From contig CACKKY010000006.1 of assembly GCA_902600855.1 (NCBI GenBank), positions 1 to 34,116 of the forward strand: a DNA stretch of 34,116 bases, given 5' to 3'. The position numbers were made by a program, and so were the translations under genes. The notes beneath the pieces are model-generated. The model ran no database searches. It saw only the letters and a program-made list of their open reading frames with translations, and was not told the origin of the DNA. This document shows, piece by piece, positions 1 through 9,205 of the stretch (position 1 is its first letter; each line of letters begins with the position of its first letter). The stretch comes from an uncultured Pelagibacteraceae bacterium (GTDB lineage Bacteria > Pseudomonadota > Alphaproteobacteria > Pelagibacterales > Pelagibacteraceae).

Positions 1-49
1 AATATATAATGTATAATTAATATTTATAATTTTGGATAATATTTTAAAC

Positions 50-310
50 CTAAATTAAAGAAATTTTCTTAGTAATTCTTGAAACATTTCTTGAAGCATT
101 TTGTTTTTTAATTATACCTGTCTTTGCTATTTTCATTAACTCTGAGTTAAATTTTGGTAAAAACTTAATTGCTTCACTTTTCTTTTTGTTTTCAATAAGA
201 AGATTCATCTTCTTCAAAGCATTTCTATATCTACTTTTTCTTGCTTTATTAACTGCGGTTTGCTTAGAAATTCTTCTTATTCTCTTAATTGCTGATTTAG
301 TATTTGCCAT
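50..310 (-). CDS. rpsT: 30S ribosomal protein S20
   Basis: MANTKSAIKRIRRISKQTAVNKARKSRYRNALKK is an S20 signature; the supplied ORF is N-terminally over-extended, real start is the internal Met (ATG at 310). Confidence 0.95.
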   Translation of the reverse strand: MANTKSAIKRIRRISKQTAVNKARKSRYRNALKKMNLLIENKKKSEAIKFLPKFNSELMKIAKTGIIKKQNASRNVSRITKKISLI

Positions 311-348
311 ATCCGCAGGGGTATAGCTTGCGAAATTATAGTGGTCAA
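311..348 (-). promoter_or_regulatory. Putative sigma70-type promoter of rpsT with GC-rich discriminator
   Basis: Minus strand TTGACC (348-343), 17-nt spacer, TATACC (325-320), then CCTGCGGAT directly before ATG 310; lies in the mutM-rpsT gap. Confidence 0.6.
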
Positions 349-360
349 TAAAATAATTAA

Positions 361-1224
361 TTATTTTTGACAAAATTCACAAAAATAAGTTGATCTATTA
401 GAAATTATCTTTTTCTTAATAAGATTTATGCATCTTAAATTTTTACATCTTTTACTTTCTCTCTGATAAACTTTAAATTCATTTTGAAATTTACCAGTTA
501 ATCCATATGAATTTTTAAAATCTCTTATACTAGAACCTCCATAAGAAATGGCTTTTAAAAGTATTTTCTTTGAATTTAATATAATCTTTTGACACTCTTT
601 TTTAGTTAAAGTGTTTGCCTTTTTAAATGGATATATTTTACTTAAAAACAAAATTTCATTTGCATAAATATTTCCAATTCCAGATACAAATTTTTGATCA
701 AGTAGAAAGCTTTTAATATCTTTTTTTTTTCCTTTAAAATAATTGTAAACATAATCTAAATTATATTTTAGATCAAAAGGCTCTGGACCTAAATGATCAA
801 ATTTTTTTTTTAATTCTAAAGGAGTTTTTATAATTTGAAAAAAACCAAATCTTCTTGGATCGTTATATATTACTTTAAATTTATCAAACAATAATTCTAC
901 ATGATTATGTTTTTTTGGAAGACTTGGAGAATTGTAAAAACTTGTGTTAGTAAACTTATTTGACAAATTGTTATTAACAATATGTATTGTACCTGACATA
1001 CCCAAATGAATTAAACAATAGGTGCCGTCTGATAGATATATAATTAGATATTTTGAAAATCTTCCTACTTTTATTATTTTTTGATTCTTAATATAGTTCT
1101 TAAAATAAAAAGGTATTTTTAATCTTAAATTTTTATTTCTGATAATTACTTTTTTTACCTTTTTTTGTTTAATTTTTTTGTCAAGAGACTGTCTGACAAT
1201 TTCTACTTCTGGTAATTCTGGCAT
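361..1224 (-). CDS. mutM: Formamidopyrimidine-DNA glycosylase
   Basis: N-terminus MPELPEVEIVRQSL, GGSSIRDF motif, C-terminal zinc finger CKNLRC...TYFCEFCQ. Confidence 0.96.
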   Translation of the reverse strand: MPELPEVEIVRQSLDKKIKQKKVKKVIIRNKNLRLKIPFYFKNYIKNQKIIKVGRFSKYLIIYLSDGTYCLIHLGMSGTIHIVNNNLSNKFTNTSFYNSPSLPKKHNHVELLFDKFKVIYNDPRRFGFFQIIKTPLELKKKFDHLGPEPFDLKYNLDYVYNYFKGKKKDIKSFLLDQKFVSGIGNIYANEILFLSKIYPFKKANTLTKKECQKIILNSKKILLKAISYGGSSIRDFKNSYGLTGKFQNEFKVYQRESKRCKNLRCINLIKKKIISNRSTYFCEFCQK

Positions 1225-1253
1225 TTCACACTATATTGAATATATAATTTATT

Positions 1254-1958
1254 ATGCAACAATATCTTCAAAATAAAAAAGGTCTTGTAGAGGGTGTTTT
1301 TAACAAAGTCTACAACAAATATGATTTAATGAATGATTTCATGTCTTTGGGTATTCATAGATTTTGGAAAAAGAGTTTAATTAATATGATGAATCCATCA
1401 TTGAATAAAAAACTAATTGATGTTGCATGTGGGACCGGTGATATTGGAAAACTGTTTTTAGATTATACGAACAAAAATGCTGAAATCACATGTGTTGATC
1501 CAAATAAAGGAATGATTAATCAAGGTAAGAAAAAATTATCTACTTACAAAAATATTAATTGGGTAATTTCTTATGCTGAAAAAATACCTTTTATGGATAA
1601 TACTTTTGATTTTTACACTATAGGGTTTGGTTTAAGAAATACGAAAGATTTGAATAAAACTATTTCTGAAGCTTACAGAGTTTTAAAGCCGGGAGGAAGA
1701 TTTCTATGTCTTGAATTTTCTAAAATTCAAAATTCAAATCTTGATTTCATTTATAAAAACTATTCTAAATTAATTCCGATTGTAGGAGAATTTATTGTTG
1801 GTCAAAAAGAACCATATGAATATTTAATCAAAAGTATTGAGGAATTTATTAACCAAGATGAATTAATTGATTTAATGAAAAAAAATAAATTACAAAAATG
1901 TTCATATAGAAATTTTACCGGTGGAATTGTGTCGATCCATAGTGGATGGAAATTTTAA
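1254..1958 (+). CDS. ubiE: Demethylmenaquinone/ubiquinone biosynthesis C-methyltransferase
   Basis: Class I SAM methyltransferase; NKYDLMNDFMSLGIHRFWKK, DVACGTGDI, GFGLRN motifs; next to ubiB. Confidence 0.95.
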   Translation: MQQYLQNKKGLVEGVFNKVYNKYDLMNDFMSLGIHRFWKKSLINMMNPSLNKKLIDVACGTGDIGKLFLDYTNKNAEITCVDPNKGMINQGKKKLSTYKNINWVISYAEKIPFMDNTFDFYTIGFGLRNTKDLNKTISEAYRVLKPGGRFLCLEFSKIQNSNLDFIYKNYSKLIPIVGEFIVGQKEPYEYLIKSIEEFINQDELIDLMKKNKLQKCSYRNFTGGIVSIHSGWKF

Positions 1959-3526
1959 TGATAAAAAAAATTATAACATTATTTAAGATTGGAAGGAAAG
2001 TAGCTAAATCAGATATATTAAATATAGCTTCAAAATTCCAAAAACCCCCTCTAGCTATTACAATACTATTTCAACTTTTATCATTTTCATTTTTTGAAAA
2101 AAAACAAAATTACAAAAATAAAGATGAGGGTGAGAGACTCTCTCATTCTTTAGAATCTTTGGGAACTACATTTATCAAACTTGGACAATTTTTGGCAACA
2201 AGACCAGATATTATTGGAGAAGATTTGTCTAAAAAACTAGAAAATCTTCAAGATAGATTGCCTGCTTTTTCTATCAGTAAAGCAAAAGAGATAATTAAAA
2301 ATGATCTAGGCAGTGATACCTATAATTCTATAATTGATTTAAGTGAACCTGTTGCTGCAGCTTCTATTGCCCAAGTACATAAAGCAAAAATAAATGATAA
2401 TGGCACAATTAAAGATGTGGCTATAAAAATTTTAAGACCAGATATAAAGAAAATATTTAATGAAGAAATAGACGCAATGATGTTATTTGCTTTCATTGTA
2501 GAATCATTTGTTAAAAAAACCAAAAGACTAAAGCTTGTTGAGGTCGTATTTCTTTTAAAGGAAATTACAAATCTTGAAATGGATTTAAGATTTGAAGCTG
2601 CTGCAGCAAATGAATACGCTGAAAATACAAATAATGATATTGGTTTTAAGGTTCCTAAAATCTATTGGAATTTTACAAGTGAAAATGTAATGACTTTAGA
2701 TTGGGTGGATGGTATTTCTATAAGAGAAACAGAAGAATTAAAAAAGAGAAATGTAGATACTAATAAAGTTGCAGAGAACATAATTCAACATTTTTTAAGA
2801 CATGCAGTTAGAGATGGATTTTTTCATGCTGATATGCATCAAGGAAATATCTTTATTGATAACAGTGGGCAAATTGTACCTATAGATTTTGGAATTATGG
2901 GAAGGTTAGACAAAGCTAGTAAGCGTTTTTTAGCGGAAATTTTATTTGGTTTTATTCAAAGGGATTATAAGAAAGTAGCAGAAGTACATTTAGTGGCAGG
3001 GCTAGTGCCAAATAATGTACCAATTGATGATTTAGCACAAGCTTTAAGATCAATTGGAGAACCGATATTTGGTCAAGCAGTTAAAGATATATCTGGAGGA
3101 AAACTGTTAAAACAATTATTTGATGTGACTGAAAAATTTAACATGCAAACTCAACCTCAATTATTAATGTTACAAAAAACAATGGTTGTGGTTGAAGGGG
3201 TTGCAAGAAAGCTAAATCCAAATACTAATATTTGGATTACCTCAAAACCTGTCCTTGAAAGTTGGTTAAAAGAAACAAAAGATCCAATAAATAATTTTAA
3301 TGAAACAATAAGAAATACCTCAGAAGTTATTAAAAGATTGCCTGAGTTTCCTGAAATTATGGATAAGGCTAATCAGGCTTTAACATTTTTAGCTAGTGGT
3401 CAAATACCTCAAAACTCAAATTCTTATACAGCTTTAAATAATAAAAAATCTGAAATGATAACTTTTAGAAACCAATCTATTATTGGATTTTTAGGTCTTG
3501 TAATTCTTGGACTATTGGTATTTTAA
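1958..3526 (+). CDS. ubiB: UbiB/ABC1 family ubiquinone biosynthesis kinase-like protein
   Basis: SLGTTFIKLGQFLATRPD, AAASIAQVH, FFHADMHQGN, PIDFGIMGRL; C-terminal TM; start overlaps ubiE stop (TAATG). Confidence 0.95.
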   Translation: MIKKIITLFKIGRKVAKSDILNIASKFQKPPLAITILFQLLSFSFFEKKQNYKNKDEGERLSHSLESLGTTFIKLGQFLATRPDIIGEDLSKKLENLQDRLPAFSISKAKEIIKNDLGSDTYNSIIDLSEPVAAASIAQVHKAKINDNGTIKDVAIKILRPDIKKIFNEEIDAMMLFAFIVESFVKKTKRLKLVEVVFLLKEITNLEMDLRFEAAAANEYAENTNNDIGFKVPKIYWNFTSENVMTLDWVDGISIRETEELKKRNVDTNKVAENIIQHFLRHAVRDGFFHADMHQGNIFIDNSGQIVPIDFGIMGRLDKASKRFLAEILFGFIQRDYKKVAEVHLVAGLVPNNVPIDDLAQALRSIGEPIFGQAVKDISGGKLLKQLFDVTEKFNMQTQPQLLMLQKTMVVVEGVARKLNPNTNIWITSKPVLESWLKETKDPINNFNETIRNTSEVIKRLPEFPEIMDKANQALTFLASGQIPQNSNSYTALNNKKSEMITFRNQSIIGFLGLVILGLLVF

Positions 3527-3533
3527 TTCATCA

Positions 3534-4739
3534 ATGAAAAATCTTTTTAATAAAAAAATTCTATTTATTATTTGTGGAGGAATATCGGCATATAAGAGTC
3601 TTGAGATAATAAGGCTTTTTAAGAAAAATGGAGCAGAGATAAAAACTATTTTAACAAGTAGTGCTAAAGAATTCATTACACCTCTTTCTGTTACCTCACT
3701 CTCTCAAGGCAAAGTCTACAGTGAACTATTTAGTGTTGAGAATGAGATTGAGATGGATCATATTGCTCTTTCAAGATGGGCTGATGTAATTTTGGTTGCT
3801 CCAGCAACTGCCAATACTATTTCCAAATTAGCTCAAGGATTAACTGATGATTTAGCATCAACAGTTATTCTTGCATCTAATAAAAGTATTTATTTAGCTC
3901 CAGCAATGAATGTTAGGATGTGGGAACATCAATCTACAAAGCAAAATTTAAATAAACTAAAAGAATTTAAATATAAAATTATTGGTCCTGAAGTTGGTGA
4001 TATGGCATGTGGAGAATATGGAGAAGGCAAAATGTCCGACCCAATAAAAATTGCAAATGTAATAGATGACCACTTTTTAAGAAAAAAAGATGATAAGAAA
4101 TTTAAAGCACTCGTTACTGCTGGCCCGACAAATGAATATATTGATCCAGTCAGATTTATCACAAATAAATCAAGCGGTAAACAAGGTTATGAAATAGCTA
4201 GATCTTTAAATAAAAAAGGTTTTGAAACGACTTTAATATCAGGTCCAACTAATTTGAAAATTGAGGACGATATTAAATTAGTTAAAGTTGAAACTGCGAA
4301 TGAAATGTTAATTGCCACTCAAGAAAATTTACCTGTAGATGTGGCTATTTTTTCTGCAGCCGTTGCAGATTTTAAGATTAATAACAAATTTAAAAATAAA
4401 ATTAAAAAAAAAAATAATCTTAACTTAAATTTAGAGAAAAATATTGATATCCTGAAATATGTTTCAAATCATAATTCAATGAGGCCTGGTCTAGTTATAG
4501 GGTTTGCTGCTGAAACTGAGGAGATTGAAAATAATGCTGAAAACAAATTAAATAAAAAAAATTGTGATTGGATAATTGCAAATGATGTATCTAACAAAAA
4601 TATTGGATTTGACTCTGATTTTAATGAAGTGACAGTTTATTATAAAGATAAAAATATTGAAAAAGAAAAACTTACCTACAGAAGAAAATCTGAAATATCT
4701 GATGAAATAGTTGATAGAATAATAAATCAATTAAATTAA
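3534..4739 (+). CDS. coaBC: Bifunctional phosphopantothenoylcysteine decarboxylase / phosphopantothenate-cysteine ligase
   Basis: GGISAYKSLEIIR, LVAPATANTISKLAQG, APAMNVRMWEH, TAGPTNEYIDPVRFITNKSSGKQGYEIA; start taken at internal ATG 3534. Confidence 0.96.
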   Translation: MKNLFNKKILFIICGGISAYKSLEIIRLFKKNGAEIKTILTSSAKEFITPLSVTSLSQGKVYSELFSVENEIEMDHIALSRWADVILVAPATANTISKLAQGLTDDLASTVILASNKSIYLAPAMNVRMWEHQSTKQNLNKLKEFKYKIIGPEVGDMACGEYGEGKMSDPIKIANVIDDHFLRKKDDKKFKALVTAGPTNEYIDPVRFITNKSSGKQGYEIARSLNKKGFETTLISGPTNLKIEDDIKLVKVETANEMLIATQENLPVDVAIFSAAVADFKINNKFKNKIKKKNNLNLNLEKNIDILKYVSNHNSMRPGLVIGFAAETEEIENNAENKLNKKNCDWIIANDVSNKNIGFDSDFNEVTVYYKDKNIEKEKLTYRRKSEISDEIVDRIINQLN

Positions 4740-5176
4740 TGATAAAAGTTCTCATAAAAAAATTAAATTCATCAGTAGAACTTCCCTCTTACAAAACTGA
4801 AGGGGCCTCAGGTATGGATTTAATGGCATCTATAAAAAAACCTATAAACGTTAAACCAAAAACATCATGCTTAGTTCCAACTGGAATATCTGTTGCTTTT
4901 CCAGCAGAATTTGAAATTCAAATAAGACCTAGATCAGGTTTAGCAGTAAAAAATAATATAAGTGTTTTAAATACACCGGGAACAATTGATAGCGACTACA
5001 GAGGTGAGATAAAAGTAATACTTTTTAATCATGGTAATGATGACTTTGTGATAAACAATAAAGATAGGATAGCTCAAATGATTTTAACTCCAGTGTGTAA
5101 AATAAGTCTTGAAGAGACAAATAATTTACCCGAGACTGTGAGAGGAGATGGTGGATTTGGCTCAACTGGCAAATGA
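4739..5176 (+). CDS. dut: dUTP diphosphatase
   Basis: GASGMDLMA, RPRSGLAVK, GTIDSDYRGEIKV, RIAQMIL, RGDGGFGSTG: dUTPase motifs. Confidence 0.97.
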   Translation: MIKVLIKKLNSSVELPSYKTEGASGMDLMASIKKPINVKPKTSCLVPTGISVAFPAEFEIQIRPRSGLAVKNNISVLNTPGTIDSDYRGEIKVILFNHGNDDFVINNKDRIAQMILTPVCKISLEETNNLPETVRGDGGFGSTGK

Positions 5177-5922
5177 GTTTAAGATTAAATAAAAGTCAAA
5201 TTGAGAGATTTTCAAGACAAATTATACTTAAAAATATAGGTGTTAAAGGACAAGAAAAGATCACAAATTCAAAAGTACTTATAATTGGTATGGGTGGATT
5301 AGGCTGCCCAGTTGCTGAATTTCTAACAAGAGCTGGTATTGGAACGCTAGGGATTGTAGATCATGATATTGTCAATCTTTCAAATTTACATAGACAAAGT
5401 TTGTATGACAGAAATGATTTGGGGAAATCAAAAGTAAAAGTTTCAAAAAAGAAATTAAAAAATATTAACTCTAAAATCAAAATTAATACTTATAATTTTA
5501 AATTAAATAAAATGAGATTTGAAAAAATAATCAAACTATATGATTATATTATCGATGGTACTGATAATTTTATAGCTAAGTTCTTAATCAATGATTTAAG
5601 CCTAAAATATAAAAAATTTCTTGTAACTGGAGCTATAAGTAAATTTGATGGTCATGTTTTTTCTTTTGATTTTAATAATAAAAAAACTCCCTGTTTAAGA
5701 TGTTTCTATCAAGAGGAAACCATCTCAGACGACATTTTAAATTGTGAATATGAGGGAGTACTAGGTACTGTTGCTGGGATTGTGGGTATAATTCAGGCTA
5801 ACGAAATTTTAAAAAAAATTTTAAAGATAGGAAAAAATTTGAATGGATTTATTTTAATTCTTGATTTATTAAATTTAAACTTCAGAAAAGTAAAACTTAA
5901 TAAAGTAAGAAAGTGTAAATAA
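5173..5922 (+). CDS. MoeB/ThiF/HesA family adenylyltransferase
   Basis: RFSRQIILKNIGVKGQEKI, GMGGLGCPVAEFLTRAGIGTLGIVDHDIVNLSNLHRQ, DGTDNF, TPCLRCFY. Confidence 0.92.
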   Translation: MSLRLNKSQIERFSRQIILKNIGVKGQEKITNSKVLIIGMGGLGCPVAEFLTRAGIGTLGIVDHDIVNLSNLHRQSLYDRNDLGKSKVKVSKKKLKNINSKIKINTYNFKLNKMRFEKIIKLYDYIIDGTDNFIAKFLINDLSLKYKKFLVTGAISKFDGHVFSFDFNNKKTPCLRCFYQEETISDDILNCEYEGVLGTVAGIVGIIQANEILKKILKIGKNLNGFILILDLLNLNFRKVKLNKVRKCK

Positions 5923-5924
5923 AG

Positions 5925-6371
5925 TTGACTAAAAAGATAATTTGTATTTTATTTTTTATTTCTCTGCTAATGTGCTCTAGTCAAGCTGATGAAGTTTTTC
6001 TATCATTAAAAAAAAGTAAGGTTTTTGTTCGTTATGGACCTAGTTTTGAGTCTGATATTAAATATATTTATAGAAAAATTAATCTACCAATAAAACAAAT
6101 AGATAAAAAAGAGAACTTTAGAAGAATAGTTGACTTTAAGAAAAACAGTGGATGGATTCATGTTTCTCAATTAAAAAAAAATAACTCTGTTATAGCGGTA
6201 AATGATAAAGTTTTATTTAAAGAACCTACCACTTTTGCAAAACCAGTAGCTTTAATAAAAAAAGGCAGATTGTTAATTGTAGAAAAATGTCAAATGAATT
6301 GGTGTAAGGTCAATACAAATAAGTTTTCAGGTTGGATTGATAAAAAAAATATTTGGGGAAGTGTAAGATAA
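5925..6371 (+). CDS. Secreted SH3-domain protein
   Basis: Signal peptide (MTKKIICILFFISLLMCSSQA) and two SH3-like repeats (KVFVRYGPSFESD...SGWIHVSQL; WCKVNTNKFSGWIDKKNIWG). TTG start. Confidence 0.75.
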   Translation: MTKKIICILFFISLLMCSSQADEVFLSLKKSKVFVRYGPSFESDIKYIYRKINLPIKQIDKKENFRRIVDFKKNSGWIHVSQLKKNNSVIAVNDKVLFKEPTTFAKPVALIKKGRLLIVEKCQMNWCKVNTNKFSGWIDKKNIWGSVR

Positions 6372-6372
6372 G

Positions 6373-6906
6373 TTAACTATTTTTATCTTTTAAATAACTT
6401 AACATAGTGTCTACATCACTTAATTTAAAAGGATCGTTGTCGGAACTTTCATTATTTTTACCATCTTCAACAAATAATTTTTCTACTTTACAATTATCTA
6501 TAAATGCAGAATATCTCCAAGATCTCATACCAAAACCTTGCTTAGGTTTGTTTACTAACATCCCCATTTCTTTAGTAAATTTTCCTTCACCATCACCGAT
6601 TGGTTTTACTTTTTTAATATTTTGATCTCTAAACCAAGCATTCATTACAAAAGAGTCATTCACTGAAATACAATAAACTTCGTCTACGTATTTTTTCAAC
6701 TCATCATATTTTTCTTCATAGCCAGGTAATTGTCGTGATGAACAAGTTGGTGTATATGCTCCTGGTAGTGAAAATAAAACTACTTTTTTACCTTTAAATA
6801 AATCTGTAGTGTTAAGATCTTTCCAACTTCCTCCTATCGAACATCCACCTCCTAGATTTTGGTTATCACCTATTCTTGTTTTAAAAATTATTTCAGGAGT
6901 ATTCAT
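6373..6906 (-). CDS. Peroxiredoxin (Prx5/redoxin family)
   Basis: LFSLPGAYTPTCSSRQLPGYEEKYDEL: Prx5-type peroxidatic Cys motif. Confidence 0.9.
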   Translation of the reverse strand: MNTPEIIFKTRIGDNQNLGGGCSIGGSWKDLNTTDLFKGKKVVLFSLPGAYTPTCSSRQLPGYEEKYDELKKYVDEVYCISVNDSFVMNAWFRDQNIKKVKPIGDGEGKFTKEMGMLVNKPKQGFGMRSWRYSAFIDNCKVEKLFVEDGKNNESSDNDPFKLSDVDTMLSYLKDKNS

Positions 6907-6942
6907 AATGTTACTTTATAATGATTCTAATGTATATGTCAA
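6907..6942 (-). promoter_or_regulatory. Putative sigma70 promoter of the peroxiredoxin gene
   Basis: Minus strand TTGACA-N16-TATAAA, with TATAAA at 6920-6915 and ATG at 6906. Confidence 0.55.
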
Positions 6943-6945
6943 TAG

Positions 6946-6962
6946 TTTAGAACTATTCTAAA
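6946..6962. promoter_or_regulatory. 17-bp perfect inverted repeat TTTAGAA-CTA-TTCTAAA, candidate Irr/Fur-family operator
   Basis: Read directly; 7-3-7 inverted repeat immediately upstream of the prx -35 and adjacent to an irr-like gene. Confidence 0.6.
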
Positions 6963-6993
6963 TTATTTTTTACAACAGCTTTATAGGATTTAT

Positions 6994-7416
6994 TTAATTT
7001 TGATTATTGTTCTTAACTTTAATTAAAACTTCGATAGAATTAACTTTCTTACCTGTCACGTTTTTTTTTATACTTATATTTCCAATATCATTTTGATGAC
7101 AGTCTATTAGCTGATTTGTATCCTCGTCGTAAAAATGATGATGAACAGATGTATTTGTATCAAAATAACTTTTATCACTATTTATTGAAATTTCCTTTAA
7201 ATAGCCCTTTTTCTTAAAAGCGTGAACAGTATTGTACACTGTAGCTAAAGATATTTTTTCATTGACCTTTTCTTTTATAATTTTTGATAGATCATTTATT
7301 GTAAAATGAAAAGTTTTTTCAGTATTAAACAAAACTTCACAAATTTTTAGTCTTTGTTTGGTAGGTCTTAAGCCAGAGTTTCTTAATTTTTCAACAAAAT
7401 CAGCGTTTATATTCAT
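6994..7416 (-). CDS. irr: Fur-family transcriptional regulator, Irr-like
   Basis: LRPTKQRLKICEVLF, ISLATVYNTVHAFKKKGYLKEI, HHHFYDE; divergent from fabA-fabB-fabI, an arrangement known for irr in alphaproteobacteria. Confidence 0.8.
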   Translation of the reverse strand: MNINADFVEKLRNSGLRPTKQRLKICEVLFNTEKTFHFTINDLSKIIKEKVNEKISLATVYNTVHAFKKKGYLKEISINSDKSYFDTNTSVHHHFYDEDTNQLIDCHQNDIGNISIKKNVTGKKVNSIEVLIKVKNNNQN

Positions 7417-7421
7417 TATAA

Positions 7422-7438
7422 ATTATAATAGTTCTAAA
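7422..7438. promoter_or_regulatory. Second copy of the palindromic operator (ATTATAATAGTTCTAAA), overlapping a TATAAT of irr
   Basis: 15/17 identical to the reverse complement of 6946-6962; minus-strand TATAAT lies 5 nt before irr ATG. Confidence 0.55.
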
Positions 7439-7490
7439 CAATTATTATATTATATTGTTGATAAATCAAGTAATAAGGGTTTCGAAATTT

Positions 7491-7991
7491 ATGAAAAAAA
7501 ATTCTTATTCATATGATGATCTAATCACATGTGGAAACGGTGAACTATTTGGCCCTGGGAATGCTAAATTACCCCTTCCTCCTATGCTCATGTTTGATAG
7601 AATAACAGAAATTAATGATAATAATGGAGCTTTTAAAAAAGGTTGCCTGAAAGCTGAACTAGATATTAAAGACGATTTATGGTTTTTTGATTGTCATTTT
7701 AAAGGAGATCCGGTTATGCCTGGTTGCTTAGGTCTTGATGCTATGTGGCAATTAGTTGGTTTTTATCTTGGATGGCTTGGAAACCCAGGTAAAGGAAGAG
7801 CTTTAGGAGTTGGCACTGTTAAATTTACTGGTGAAGTCTTGCAAAGTGTTAAAAATGTAAGATACGAAATTGATATGAAAAAAATAATGTCTCCAGGGGG
7901 TACTACAGTAGGTCTTGCAAATGGGTTAGTTTTAGCTGATGATAAAAAAATATATACAGCAGAAAGTTTAAAAGTAGGTTTGTTTAAATAA
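7491..7991 (+). CDS. fabA: 3-hydroxydecanoyl-[ACP] dehydratase/isomerase
   Basis: [66 protein letters not shown] track uses a TTG at 7455; ATG 7491 preferred. Confidence 0.96.
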   Translation: MKKNSYSYDDLITCGNGELFGPGNAKLPLPPMLMFDRITEINDNNGAFKKGCLKAELDIKDDLWFFDCHFKGDPVMPGCLGLDAMWQLVGFYLGWLGNPGKGRALGVGTVKFTGEVLQSVKNVRYEIDMKKIMSPGGTTVGLANGLVLADDKKIYTAESLKVGLFK

Positions 7992-9202
7992 TGAGAAGAG
8001 TGGTTATAACAGGTTTGGGAATAGTGTCTTGTTTAGGAAATAATCAAGAAGAAGTTTATCAATCTTTATTAAATTCAAAATCAGGAATATCATTTAGTGA
8101 AGAATATAAAGAACATAATTTAAAAAGTCATGTTCATGGTAAACCAAATATAAATCTTAGTGATCATGTGGACAGAAAAACTATAAGATTTATGGGATCT
8201 GGATCAGCTTATAACTACATTGCAATGAAGGAAGCAATTAAAGATTCCGGGTTAGAGGAAAAAGAAGTAAGTAATTTTAAAACTGGGATCGTAATGGGCT
8301 CAGGTGGACCTTCAATAGAAAATGTGATACTTGCTGCTGATAAGACTAGAGCTAAAACTCCAAAATTAATGGGTCCTTTTATTGTCCCAAGAACTATGGC
8401 TAGTACAGCCTCAGCTACACTTGCTGTTCCTTTCAAAATCAAGGGAACTAACTATACAATGAGTTCTGCATGTGCAACTAGTGGACACTGCATTGGAAAC
8501 TCTATGGAGTTAATTCAAATGGGAAAACAAGATGTTATTTTTGCAGGTGGAAGTGAAGAGATTCACTGGGCAATGACTGCAATGTTTGATGCTATGACAG
8601 CTTTATCATCAAAATACAATAATGCACCTGAAACAGCATCAAGAGCTTACGATAAAACTAGAGATGGTTTTGTAATTGCTGGTGGTGGTGGAGTATTAGT
8701 TCTTGAAGAATATGAGCATGCAAAAGCAAGAGGTGCCAAAATGTACGCAGAATTAACTGGCTATGGAGCAACTTCAGATGGATACGACATGGTAGCGCCA
8801 TCCGGTGAGGGAGCTGTAAGATGTATGCAAATGGCTATGTCTACAGCTAAAAATAAAATTGATTATATCAATACTCACGGAACTTCTACTCCTGTTGGAG
8901 ATATCACAGAACTAAATGCAGTTAAGAATACTTTTGGAGATATCATTCCAAAAATTAGTTCAACAAAATCTCTTTCGGGACATCCTTTGGGAGCTGCATC
9001 TGTTCATGAGGCTATTTATTGTCTAATTATGATGAAAAATAGTTTCATTGCTGGCTCGGCAAATATAAATGAAATGGATGAAGAAGCTAAAAAATTCCCT
9101 ATTATTTCTAAAACAGAAACAGGCACAACATTAAATACAGTGATGTCTAATAGTTTTGGTTTTGGTGGAACTAATGCAGCTTTAATTTTTGAAAAGGTTT
9201 AA
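7991..9202 (+). CDS. fabB: 3-oxoacyl-[ACP] synthase I
   Basis: KAS motifs: [45 protein letters not shown]; downstream of fabA. Confidence 0.95.
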   Translation: MRRVVITGLGIVSCLGNNQEEVYQSLLNSKSGISFSEEYKEHNLKSHVHGKPNINLSDHVDRKTIRFMGSGSAYNYIAMKEAIKDSGLEEKEVSNFKTGIVMGSGGPSIENVILAADKTRAKTPKLMGPFIVPRTMASTASATLAVPFKIKGTNYTMSSACATSGHCIGNSMELIQMGKQDVIFAGGSEEIHWAMTAMFDAMTALSSKYNNAPETASRAYDKTRDGFVIAGGGGVLVLEEYEHAKARGAKMYAELTGYGATSDGYDMVAPSGEGAVRCMQMAMSTAKNKIDYINTHGTSTPVGDITELNAVKNTFGDIIPKISSTKSLSGHPLGAASVHEAIYCLIMMKNSFIAGSANINEMDEEAKKFPIISKTETGTTLNTVMSNSFGFGGTNAALIFEKV

Positions 9203-9205
9203 ATT

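Noticed and set aside
1-49. Very AT-rich segment after rpsT, possible origin/DUE
   Set aside because: Only 49 bp visible, no DnaA-box series seen; cannot be supported from this window.
311-373. N-terminal extension of rpsT in the supplied ORF (MSKIINYFIDHYNFASYTPAD)
   Set aside because: Overlaps the mutM stop and the rpsT promoter; canonical S20 starts at MANTKSAIKR.
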